From an uncultured Hymenobacter sp. (lineage in GTDB: Bacteria; Bacteroidota; Bacteroidia; Cytophagales; Hymenobacteraceae): DNA of 14,385 bases. This document shows, piece by piece, positions 1-6,087 of the stretch. The DNA is taken from the NCBI GenBank assembly GCA_937871705.1, contig CALMOO010000001.1:1886-16270 (forward strand). Reading direction: 5' to 3'. The notes under the pieces were generated by a model. The model saw nothing but the letters and a program-made list of their open reading frames with translations, was not told the DNA's origin and made no database searches. Both the position numbers and the translations under genes were made by a program. Numbering within the stretch: position 1 is the stretch's first letter; each line of letters begins with the position of its first letter.

Positions 1-433
1 CGGTCACCTCATTGTCTTCTAGGCTGTCGCAGCTCAGCTGCATGCCGAATAGGCCCGCCTCGTTCAAACTCTTAATGAGCGGTGCTTTGAGCACGTGGCC
101 ATTCGTGTTAATCATGGGCACCAGGCCGGCTTCGGCGATATAGCGGACCAGCTCGGCGATGTGCGGGTGCAGTAGTGGCTCGCCCCCGTTGAGCGTCACA
201 AACACGGCTTTCAGCTTGCGCAACGCATCCACCCGCGCTTTCAATTCGGCGAGGGGGACGGGCTTGGACACCTTGTCGTACTCATAGCAGTAGCCGCAGG
301 CCAGGTTACAGCGGCGGGTCACCACGATTTGCACCAGTACTGGGCGGTCGCGGTCCAGGGCGGCCTTCGTTAGTTTCCACAGTACCCGGGACCGGGAAAT
401 GCGAAGTGGTTGGTTGAAAGCAGGTAGTTTCAT
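1..433 (-). CDS. Radical SAM protein, N-terminal part (cut by left window edge)
   Basis: Read on the minus strand from ATG at 431-433, this frame stays open to base 1, giving 144 residues. It shows the radical SAM cluster-binding motif CxxxCxYC (C42, C46, C49, within RRCNLACGYCYEY), which ligates the [4Fe-4S] cluster that cleaves S-adenosylmethionine. A second family motif, NGGEP, lies at residues 82-86. The sequence thus covers roughly the first half of the TIM barrel. Residues 1-35 form an extension ahead of the first strand, with no recognisable peptide-binding (RRE) fold visible. The substrate cannot be inferred because the C-terminal half, where a SPASM or other accessory domain would lie, is outside the window. 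It is divergent from the histidine kinase at 654. A tiny ORF overlaps its start in an ATGA arrangement, so a peptide-modifying role is possible but unproven. Family assignment is secure; function is not. Confidence 0.93.
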   Translation of the reverse strand, partial: MKLPAFNQPLRISRSRVLWKLTKAALDRDRPVLVQIVVTRRCNLACGYCYEYDKVSKPVPLAELKARVDALRKLKAVFVTLNGGEPLLHPHIAELVRYIAEAGLVPMINTNGHVLKAPLIKSLNEAGLFGMQLSCDSLEDNEVT

Positions 434-501
434 GCGGCGGGGATGTTGAAGGTGACAGGACAGCGCCCGGCGGCTACCAGGCTGCGACAAACCTCCTTCA
501 T
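430..501 (-). CDS. Possible 23-residue peptide ORF overlapping the radical SAM start
   Basis: On the minus strand an ATG at 499-501 opens a 23-codon frame whose TGA stop (430-432) overlaps the ATG of the radical SAM gene as ATGA, the layout of translationally coupled genes. The peptide begins MKEVCRSL and ends FNIPAA, with cysteines at positions 5 and 14. The frame is open further upstream to a TTG at 645, which would give 71 residues, but that longer version would run through the candidate promoter of the divergent kinase. Small peptides beside radical SAM enzymes are often modified precursors (PqqA with PqqE is the classic case), and that is the only reason to list this one. It could equally be a chance frame in the 220-bp divergent spacer. 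No homology is recognised. Confidence 0.22.
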   Translation of the reverse strand: MKEVCRSLVAAGRCPVTFNIPAA

Positions 502-613
502 GTGTCGCCCAGCCGAAAGCGCTTTCTGTTGGAGGCGGATTTTAGGGCCTTGAATCGGGCTATGAACCGAGTGAATTAGCCGGCCGCCGACGGCTTTTTG
601 GCGGATGAGCTGG

Positions 614-621
614 TAAGTTTG
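614..621 (+). promoter_or_regulatory. Candidate -7 promoter box (TAAGTTTG) for the kinase/regulator operon
   Basis: TAAGTTTG matches the Bacteroidota -7 consensus TAnnTTTG exactly and lies 32 nt before the ATG at 654. A TTTG occurs at 597-600, but the 13-nt gap is shorter than the usual spacing of about 19-21 nt, so the -33 element is not convincing. Confidence 0.4.
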
Positions 622-653
622 CTTCGGCGCGTCGCGGCGCCTCAACCCGGCCC

Positions 654-1673
654 ATGATTCGAAAAATTGCGTTGGCGGCCCTGGCCGCTACAGCGGTCTT
701 CCAGGTAGCGGTGTTCATCCAGTATGGCACGTTATGGGGGGGCGCGCTGGCCAGTTACCAAGAGCTACCACTGGTGTTTGCCTTTATGCTGGCTACCTTT
801 TGGGTGCACGCGCCCATTGCCCGCCTCTTTGGGGCCGACCGCCTGACCAGGCCGCCTGCCCCAATTAAGGCCCTGCTGGAAGGGCTGTGCGTGGTGCTAG
901 TCAGCCTGGCTTTCTGGGTGATATTCTTCTCCCTGCCGCAGCACTACCTGGTGCCCACGGCCGAAGTGACACCTAAGTCCCTGCGCTTCTCGCTGGCCGT
1001 CAGCGCGGTGCTCTCCCTGTTCTTCTACTATTTCGTGGAGCGCGAGCACAGTCGCCAAAAGCTGCAAGAGGAAGTGATCCGAGTGGCGCAGCTGCAAAAA
1101 GAAACCTTTCAGGCGCAGTTGGAAGCGCTAAAGAATCAGGTGGACCCCCATTTCCTGTTTAACAGCCTCAATGTGCTGGGCGCGCTGATTCACCTCGACG
1201 CCGACCGGGCCGTGCAGTTCCTAGGCCAACTCTCGGACGTGTACCGCGCCTTGCTCGACTCGGGGGCACAACCGCTGGTGCCGCTGCACCGCGAAATGGC
1301 GCTCGTGCGTGCCTACACTAACCTGATGGAAACCCGCTTTGGCGAGGCCTTATGCGTAGAATGGGACATTGCCCCTGCGTGGGAGCAGGCCCTGGTGCCG
1401 CCCACCGCCGTGCAAATGCTGCTGGAAAACGCTATCAAGCACAACGGCTCTACCACCCGCAAGCCCTTGCGCATCAAGGTATTCACCGCTGACGGCCTGT
1501 TGGTGGTCGAAAACAACCGGCAGCCCCGCGCCGACGCGGTGACTTCCACCCACACGGGCCTGCAAAATATTCAGCGCCGCTACCACCACCTCACCGACCG
1601 CCCCGTGGAAATCGTGCCCACGCCGGCGTCCTTCGTCGTCCGCCTCCCGCTCCTGACTGCCCCCGCCGCATGA
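654..1673 (+). CDS. LytS/YehU-type sensor histidine kinase, 4 TM segments
   Basis: A 339-residue membrane sensor kinase of the His_kinase (PF06580) family, which pairs with LytTR regulators. Four hydrophobic stretches at about residues 4-24, 38-58, 76-94 and 111-128 form the membrane sensor. A charged helix (128-160) leads to the phospho-acceptor motif NQVDPHFLFNSLN with His166. The ATP-binding N-box follows (LLENAIKHN, 256-264), then a short G-box-like TGLQNIQRR (301-309). There is no extracytoplasmic ligand domain, so the signal is probably sensed in or at the membrane. The kinase is expected to autophosphorylate His166 and pass the phosphate to the regulator encoded next. The stop codon overlaps the start of that regulator (ATGA, 1670-1673), so the two are translationally coupled. 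Neither the signal nor the regulon can be seen here. Confidence 0.95.
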   Translation: MIRKIALAALAATAVFQVAVFIQYGTLWGGALASYQELPLVFAFMLATFWVHAPIARLFGADRLTRPPAPIKALLEGLCVVLVSLAFWVIFFSLPQHYLVPTAEVTPKSLRFSLAVSAVLSLFFYYFVEREHSRQKLQEEVIRVAQLQKETFQAQLEALKNQVDPHFLFNSLNVLGALIHLDADRAVQFLGQLSDVYRALLDSGAQPLVPLHREMALVRAYTNLMETRFGEALCVEWDIAPAWEQALVPPTAVQMLLENAIKHNGSTTRKPLRIKVFTADGLLVVENNRQPRADAVTSTHTGLQNIQRRYHHLTDRPVEIVPTPASFVVRLPLLTAPAA

Positions 1674-2419
1674 GAGTCGTTATCATCGAAGACGAGCCCC
1701 TGGCCGCCCAGGCGCTGGCCGCCCTACTCACCCGCCTGCGGCCCACCACGCGCCTCCTCGCGTCGCTGGGCTCGGTAGAAGAAGCCGTGGACTGGCTGCG
1801 CGCCCAACCGGCCCCCGATGTACTTTTCTGCGACATTCATTTGTCGGACGGCAACAGCTTCGACATCTTCCGGCAGGTGGCGGTGGACGCGCCCGTCATT
1901 TTTACCACCGCCTACGACGCGTACGCCATCCAAGCCTTTCAGGTAAACAGCGTGGACTACCTACTCAAGCCTCTGCAAGCCGCGGAGGTGGAACGCGCCC
2001 TGCTGAAGTACGAAACCCGGCACCCGGCGTCGCTACCGGCCGCTATCGAGAACGTGCAGCGCCTGGTACACACCACGCCGCGCGCGCGCTTTCTGGTAAA
2101 ATATGGGCAGGTGTTGAAAGCCGTGCCGGTGGACCAGGTGGCGTATTTTCTGGCCGAAGAGGGCGTGGTGTTCCTCGTCACCCACCCCGGCAAGCGGTTT
2201 ATCCTTCCCGATACGCTCGACCAACTAGAAGCCCAATTAGATGCCCGGACCTTCTTCCGCATCAACCGCCAGTTTATCCTGAGTATCGGCGCAGTGCAGG
2301 AAATCCGTCCTTATTTCAAGGGGCGCCTGGTCCTGCAGGTAGCACCTCCAGTTGCGGAGGAGACCCTGGTCGTAAGCGCCGGCCGCGCGCCTGCCTTTAA
2401 GCAATGGCTGGACCACTAA
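1670..2419 (+). CDS. LytTR-family response regulator
   Basis: A 249-residue two-domain regulator. The receiver domain (1-about 120) has the acidic pair E7/D8, the phospho-acceptor Asp55 (LFCDIHLSDG), Thr79/Thr80 and the conserved Lys100 (LLKPL). A LytTR DNA-binding domain follows from about residue 138 to the end, with the typical FFRINRQFILSIGAV segment (195-209) and the KGRLVL strand. LytTR proteins bind pairs of short direct repeats through an all-beta fold rather than a helix-turn-helix. The gene overlaps the upstream sensor kinase by 4 bases, so the two form one operon and almost certainly a cognate pair. Nothing downstream on the same strand belongs to the operon: the next gene is convergent. 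The target genes are unknown. Length and motif order are normal for the family. Confidence 0.96.
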   Translation: MRVVIIEDEPLAAQALAALLTRLRPTTRLLASLGSVEEAVDWLRAQPAPDVLFCDIHLSDGNSFDIFRQVAVDAPVIFTTAYDAYAIQAFQVNSVDYLLKPLQAAEVERALLKYETRHPASLPAAIENVQRLVHTTPRARFLVKYGQVLKAVPVDQVAYFLAEEGVVFLVTHPGKRFILPDTLDQLEAQLDARTFFRINRQFILSIGAVQEIRPYFKGRLVLQVAPPVAEETLVVSAGRAPAFKQWLDH

Positions 2420-2549
2420 GCCAATGTTAGTTGCCGAGTCGAAGGTATTACTATTTGCTTAGCCATACCCGTAGTAGCCAAGTCTACTCGGTATATCTAG
2501 CTAGTACAAAATCACCCTTCGTTTAGGCGCTTTTTCCTGCCGCCGCTAG

Positions 2550-3815
2550 TCAACGTACCTCCCTTAAGCAAAGCCGACTGCTACCCTTGCTTTTCAACCC
2601 TCGCGCCCTTAGCAGACGCTGAAGGGGACTATCCGCCCGTAGCAACGGCTGCAGCTCTGACCACGAAGCCGCTACACTATAGGCCGAGAAGGGCTCATCC
2701 TCAATGGCCGTGTTATAATGCGCTTCCCACCCAGCTGGCGTGATCACAAAGCCCTCTTCTGGTTCTTCCATCAGCCCCTTGTTCAACCAGTTGTGTGCCG
2801 CCGCGGTCGTATCCTGCAACGCTTGGCGCGCAAGTAGCCGCTGTAAGGCCTTGAGGCCCCCGGGGCGTAGTTGCGCGAGCAGGTCTAGTTCGCGGCCCGT
2901 GCGTAGGTCCAGCAAGACCTGCTCACCAGTATGCTCGCCGTGGCGCTTCTTCATGACGGACTCCTCCAGACTGACGTGGTAGGAGAGCAGGTCCGCCTCG
3001 TTAAGCGTCACCCATTTCGTTTCCTGATAGACGGCGGCGAAGCCGTCGGAGGTGGGCGTAAGCTCCGCGGCCAGTTCGCGCTGGGCGCGTTGCCGTTGGG
3101 CGGGCCGTGGGCACTGTAGCTGAGCCAGAGCCGGGCGCAAGGTGTCACGGCCTAGTAAATGGAGGTAGTGCAGCGTAACGCTAGCCGTATCCGGCTCGCC
3201 GAACGCATCTGTGCCGGCTCGCCCGGGGGCTGTTTCTTCCAGGATTTCGTAGCGGACGGCTCCGGCGTAACTCTCGCGCAAACTAAAAACCCCGAGCAGC
3301 TGGCCACTGCGCGTATAGCAGCTGCCTGAGAGTAGGGGCCCCAGAGGCTGGGCCGCACACCAGAGCTGCCGATCTCCCGTAGTAAATTCTAGCGCTTGGC
3401 CGGTTGTCCACCCGTAGGCTACTTGCAAGGCGGAAGCTACCCCAGACGCTGGGGAATAAAAGGTGCTCTCACAGGTGAAATAGCCGGGGTAGGCCACCCA
3501 GGTAGGCTGCAGCTCTACAACTACCGACTGCCCGTTAACAGTACCCTGGTAGCGACGGTAGCCCATAAATTTGGGCGCCGAGACAGGCAGGGGTTTCTCG
3601 TCGAAACCCTCGGCGCTGAGCTCGCGCGCCATCTGCCGCGACAATTCCGGCTCCTGCAGTGGGGGTGAAGGAGGGGTAAGTGGCCTAGGAGGTAAGGGGG
3701 AGGGGGGTAGCGTTGGCGGCGGGGGAACTTGAGTCGAGGAGGGAGCCTCGTGACAACCCGCCAGTAGCCCCAATCCCAAGAGGGAGCGCAGACCCACGGC
3801 GTGCAAGTACTTCAT
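2550..3815 (-). CDS. Proline-rich hypothetical lipoprotein, 421 aa
   Basis: No family is recognised. The protein starts with a lipoprotein signal peptide: a positively charged start, a Leu/Gly-rich core, and the lipobox LLAGC with the predicted lipidated Cys21. A linker of about 35 residues follows (roughly 27-56), dominated by Pro with Ser, Thr and Leu. That is typical of a flexible tether holding a domain away from a membrane. The remaining 360 residues are soluble, mixed alpha/beta by composition, and contain several Cys (one in YFTCEST, others in LWCAAQ, GSCYT, LQCPRP). It is probably attached to the outer membrane or inner-membrane surface in the periplasm. It is convergent with the LytTR operon and has its own promoter region in the 130-bp gap before the recombinase gene. 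The start gives a textbook signal peptide, so it is favoured. The function is unknown. Confidence 0.82.
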   Translation of the reverse strand: MKYLHAVGLRSLLGLGLLAGCHEAPSSTQVPPPPTLPPSPLPPRPLTPPSPPLQEPELSRQMARELSAEGFDEKPLPVSAPKFMGYRRYQGTVNGQSVVVELQPTWVAYPGYFTCESTFYSPASGVASALQVAYGWTTGQALEFTTGDRQLWCAAQPLGPLLSGSCYTRSGQLLGVFSLRESYAGAVRYEILEETAPGRAGTDAFGEPDTASVTLHYLHLLGRDTLRPALAQLQCPRPAQRQRAQRELAAELTPTSDGFAAVYQETKWVTLNEADLLSYHVSLEESVMKKRHGEHTGEQVLLDLRTGRELDLLAQLRPGGLKALQRLLARQALQDTTAAAHNWLNKGLMEEPEEGFVITPAGWEAHYNTAIEDEPFSAYSVAASWSELQPLLRADSPLQRLLRARGLKSKGSSRLCLREVR

Positions 3816-3945
3816 CGCATAAAAGTAAGCGCCTGCCTACCTGTAAAATTCTTGCCTCTAGCAGCGGCCCCTTCTTGTCTAGCTCGTCAGCGCCTAGGTA
3901 ATTCAATACCTTTGCTAGTAAGAGAACCCTGGGATAGAATCCACT

Positions 3946-4512
3946 TTAGGAATTCACTGTTAAATCCTGGCGGTAGCGCTTGACGCTGGCGCGGCTGATA
4001 CCAGTGAGGGTGACAATCTCCGCTACGGACAAACCTTTGGCTAGCGCTTTAGCTACCTTGGCCACCTTCTCGGCATCGCGTCCCGCTGGGCGGCCTAGGT
4101 GCTTGCCCTGCTGCTTGGCCAGCTCAATGCCGGCTAAGCTCTTCTGCCGGTTGTTCTCGCGCTCATACTGGTTGAAGGAGGAGAACACCCCGATGATCAT
4201 CTTACCGGCCGGGGTGCGCGAGTCGATGCCCAGGTCGAGGGCTCGAAAGTGCACGCCACGGCGGTTGAACTCCTCCACCAGCTGAATCGTGTGCACCGTG
4301 TTACGCCCTAGCCGCGCCAGTCGATTCACCACGACCACATCGCCCTCGCGCACGGTGGCTAGCAGCTCATCGAGGGCCACACTGCTGATGCGCGTACCCG
4401 ACACCTTCTCATGGAAGATGCGCGTGCATCCCGCGTGGGTCAAGTCATCCAACTGGGTGGCGAGGTTTTGGTCAGTGGCGGAAACGCGGGCGTAGCCAAA
4501 GGTATGTTGCAT
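3946..4512 (-). CDS. Serine recombinase (resolvase/invertase family)
   Basis: A 188-residue small serine recombinase that cuts and rejoins DNA through a phosphoserine link. The N-terminal catalytic domain starts GYARVSATDQN, with catalytic Ser11 and Arg9. The second catalytic segment reads VVVNRLARLGRN (61-71), keeping Arg67 and Arg70. In gamma-delta resolvase the equivalent segment is LDRLGR, so the usual Asp is Ala66 here. The long E-helix follows (about 102-135, with the YERE motif at 116-119). The GRPAGRD hinge and a C-terminal helix-turn-helix (about 156-182) complete a normal resolvase architecture. Such enzymes resolve Tn3-type transposons, invert promoters or settle plasmid dimers. 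No transposase or recognisable terminal repeat lies beside it, so it may be a stranded remnant of a mobile element. Activity is plausible but the Asp-to-Ala change makes it uncertain. Confidence 0.93.
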   Translation of the reverse strand: MQHTFGYARVSATDQNLATQLDDLTHAGCTRIFHEKVSGTRISSVALDELLATVREGDVVVVNRLARLGRNTVHTIQLVEEFNRRGVHFRALDLGIDSRTPAGKMIIGVFSSFNQYERENNRQKSLAGIELAKQQGKHLGRPAGRDAEKVAKVAKALAKGLSVAEIVTLTGISRASVKRYRQDLTVNS

Positions 4513-4532
4513 GGCTCAGGAAGTATGGGTCA

Positions 4533-4540
4533 CAAAGCTA
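4533..4540 (-). promoter_or_regulatory. Candidate -7 promoter box (TAGCTTTG) for the serine recombinase
   Basis: Read on the minus strand this is TAGCTTTG, an exact match to TAnnTTTG, ending 20 nt before the recombinase ATG. No clear TTG/TTTG is seen at the expected -33 distance. The rest of 4513-4734 shows no gene; it holds only a short GTTGA/TCAAC dyad (4641-4660). Confidence 0.45.
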
Positions 4541-4734
4541 ATAGCCAAAAACTTTCGGAACCCACTTCTTGACCCGATGAAACGAAGCTTTTTGGTTACT
4601 TATTGGGGGTAGGAGAGGGGGTCGCTGAAAGGTGTACCTTGTTGACCTAGGCTAATCAACCTGGCCACTTGCTGGCTCAGTTGGCTAAGCAGCTAGGTGT
4701 TCGACGGCGAGGTTGCCCGCTAGCTGGGGGCGCT

Positions 4735-4780
4735 CCTGCGCAGTAGCCGACGAAGACCTGTCCGGCGGCTACTGCGCAGG
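4735..4780. terminator. 15-bp perfect inverted repeat downstream of hxlR-like gene
   Basis: CCTGCGCAGTAGCCG at 4735-4749 is exactly complementary to 4766-4780, with a 16-nt loop. The hairpin lies 25 nt beyond the stop of the HxlR-type gene on the minus strand and could end its transcript. No T-tract follows in that direction, so it is not a classical intrinsic terminator. It could instead be a recombination or mobile-element scar between the recombinase and the oxidoreductase island. Confidence 0.5.
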
Positions 4781-4804
4781 GGACTGAAAAATATCTCTTA
4801 GCGC

Positions 4805-5158
4805 TTACTGCGCGAATATTTTGTCATGATGCGCGATGCCCCACTCCGTCAAGGTGTGAATGATAGTTTGCAACGTTTTGCCGTGCTCCGTCAACTCATA
4901 CTGTACCGTGACGGGCTGCGTGGCTAACACCGTGCGCTTGACGAGCTGATTGAGTTCGAGCTCCTTCAATTCCTTACTCAGCATCTTGTTGGAGATGCCG
5001 TCCACATCGTTCAAAATGTCCGAGAAGCGCCGCTCGGTGTAGTAGCACATGGACGAGATGATGGGAATCTTCCACTTGCCATTGAGGATGTCCATCGAAT
5101 CTTGGACGGCGCGCATGGCTCGTTGGTGTTCCGGGGTCTGATTGCGGGTGCACTGCAT
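4805..5158 (-). CDS. HxlR-family winged-helix transcriptional regulator
   Basis: A 117-residue HxlR (DUF24, PF01638) regulator. It carries the family signatures MDILNGKWKIPII (22-34), RRFSDI (43-48), GISNKMLSKELKELE (54-68, recognition helix) and a wing with VQYELTEHGKTL (85-96). HxlR proteins act as dimers, usually as local repressors of a divergent or adjacent enzyme gene. Several, such as YodB and HypR of Bacillus, sense quinones, aldehydes or disulfide stress through an N-terminal cysteine. This protein has Cys3 in that position and a second cysteine at 38. It is divergent from SDR1 across a 123-bp spacer packed with GTTAC repeats, one of which starts 10 nt before its own ATG, so it likely regulates itself and the SDR1-SDR2-reductase operon. 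Family is certain; ligand is inferred only. Confidence 0.95.
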   Translation of the reverse strand: MQCTRNQTPEHQRAMRAVQDSMDILNGKWKIPIISSMCYYTERRFSDILNDVDGISNKMLSKELKELELNQLVKRTVLATQPVTVQYELTEHGKTLQTIIHTLTEWGIAHHDKIFAQ

Positions 5159-5168
5159 AAGGGAGGTA

Positions 5169-5242
5169 GTTACGGGGGGGTTACAAGGTTACCCCATGGT
5201 TACTGTTACTTTTTGTTACAAAGTTGCTAAAGGTAACCTTGT
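5169..5242. promoter_or_regulatory. GTTAC repeat array: probable HxlR operator region
   Basis: Within 74 bp the pentamer GTTAC occurs on the plus strand at 5169, 5180, 5188, 5199, 5205 and 5215, and inverted (GTAAC) at 5233. An 11-bp inverted repeat, ACAAGGTTACC (5183-5193) against GGTAACCTTGT (5232-5242), brackets most of the array. GTTAC at 5215-5219 and GTAAC at 5233-5237 form a dyad with a 13-nt spacer. The right part lies between the -33-like TTG and the -7 box of SDR1, so binding there would block the promoter. HxlR binding is inferred from position. Confidence 0.65.
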
Positions 5243-5247
5243 CATCC

Positions 5248-5255
5248 TAGCTTTG
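5248..5255 (+). promoter_or_regulatory. Candidate -7 promoter box (TAGCTTTG) for the SDR1 operon
   Basis: TAGCTTTG is an exact TAnnTTTG match 26 nt before the SDR1 ATG. A TTG at 5224-5226 lies 21 nt upstream, an acceptable -33 element. The inverted GGTAACCTTGT falls between the two elements, the expected place for a repressor site. Confidence 0.55.
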
Positions 5256-5281
5256 CAGCGCACAATCTTAAAAATCAGCAG

Positions 5282-6034
5282 ATGAGCAAGCTTCAGAATA
5301 AGATCGCAGTGATTACCGGCGGCAATAGTGGCATCGGCTTCGGCATTGCCCAGGCCTTTAAAAACGAGGGGGCCAAAGGCGTGATCGTCGGCCGAAATCC
5401 GGAAACGTTAGCGAGCGCAGTGGCGCAACTAGGCGAGAATTTCATTGCCCTCCAGGCCGATGTGACGAACCTGGCCGACCTGGAAAGGGTGTTTCAGGAA
5501 ACCGCGGAAAAATTTGGTAAAATAGACGTGGTGGTGGCTAATGCGGGGGGAGGAGCCGTTGGCACGGTGGCCACGCTAGGCGAAGCCGACTTTGACCAGA
5601 CCCTGGCGCTGAACCTAAAAAGCGTCTACTTCACGGTGCAGCACGCGCTGCCCTACCTGAATGAGGGGGCCTCTATTATTCTGCTCGGGTCCAATGCCGC
5701 CCATCGGGCCTATCCGAATTTTACGCTTTATGGCGCGGCCAAAGCGGCGGTCATCTTTTTGGCCAAGGGTTTTTCCAGCGACTTGTTAGCCCGAAAGATT
5801 CGTGCCAATGTCATCACGCCCGGCACCACGGATACGCCCGCCTTTGACAAGTTTGTTCCCGCCGACCAACTGGACGCCTTAAAAACACACTTCGCTGGGC
5901 AAATGCCCATCGGCCGCATCGGGCAGCCCGCCGACATTGGGAAAACAGCGGTGTTCCTGGCGTCGGATGATTCCGCATTTCTGCTGGGAGCGGAATTGCT
6001 CGTGGATGGGGGCATGACCTATTTGGCTAACTAA
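5282..6034 (+). CDS. Short-chain dehydrogenase/reductase (SDR1)
   Basis: A 250-residue classical SDR, cytosolic and NAD(P)(H)-dependent, that oxidises an alcohol or reduces a carbonyl. The Rossmann fold begins with TGGNSGIG (12-19); D60 and V61 follow strand 4, and NAGG is at 87-90. The catalytic tetrad is N111, S137, Y150 and K154 (YxxxK). An Arg at 38 after the second strand (VGRN) suggests a preference for NADP(H). The C-terminal GRIGQPADIGKTAVFLASDD and LVDGGMT segments are normal for the family. It is the first gene of a probable operon with SDR2 (53-nt gap) and the small reductase, transcribed from a promoter embedded in the GTTAC operator array shared with hxlR. It is clearly paralogous to SDR5 (11228). 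The exact substrate cannot be predicted. Confidence 0.95.
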   Translation: MSKLQNKIAVITGGNSGIGFGIAQAFKNEGAKGVIVGRNPETLASAVAQLGENFIALQADVTNLADLERVFQETAEKFGKIDVVVANAGGGAVGTVATLGEADFDQTLALNLKSVYFTVQHALPYLNEGASIILLGSNAAHRAYPNFTLYGAAKAAVIFLAKGFSSDLLARKIRANVITPGTTDTPAFDKFVPADQLDALKTHFAGQMPIGRIGQPADIGKTAVFLASDDSAFLLGAELLVDGGMTYLAN

Positions 6035-6087
6035 GGGGCCCTACACGGGCGCCACTTACTACCTCCCCATTTTAACGGAACACGAAG

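Noticed and set aside
430..645. 71-residue minus-strand frame upstream of the radical SAM gene
   Set aside because: It needs a TTG start and runs through the candidate promoter of the divergent kinase; only the last 23 codons are kept as a weak candidate.
3907..3914. Exact TAnnTTTG motif (TACCTTTG) on the plus strand
   Set aside because: It points into the 3' end of the minus-strand recombinase gene, with no plus-strand gene downstream; an 8-mer with two free positions is expected by chance now and then.
4641..4660. GTTGA/TCAAC dyad upstream of the recombinase as a res site
   Set aside because: Arms of only 5 bp and no second or third subsite at a resolvase-like spacing.
5169..5242. GTTAC repeats as a CRISPR array or iteron origin
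   Set aside because: Repeats are 5 bp with irregular short spacing, and there is no cas gene or replication initiator nearby; the divergent HxlR/SDR promoter context explains them better.
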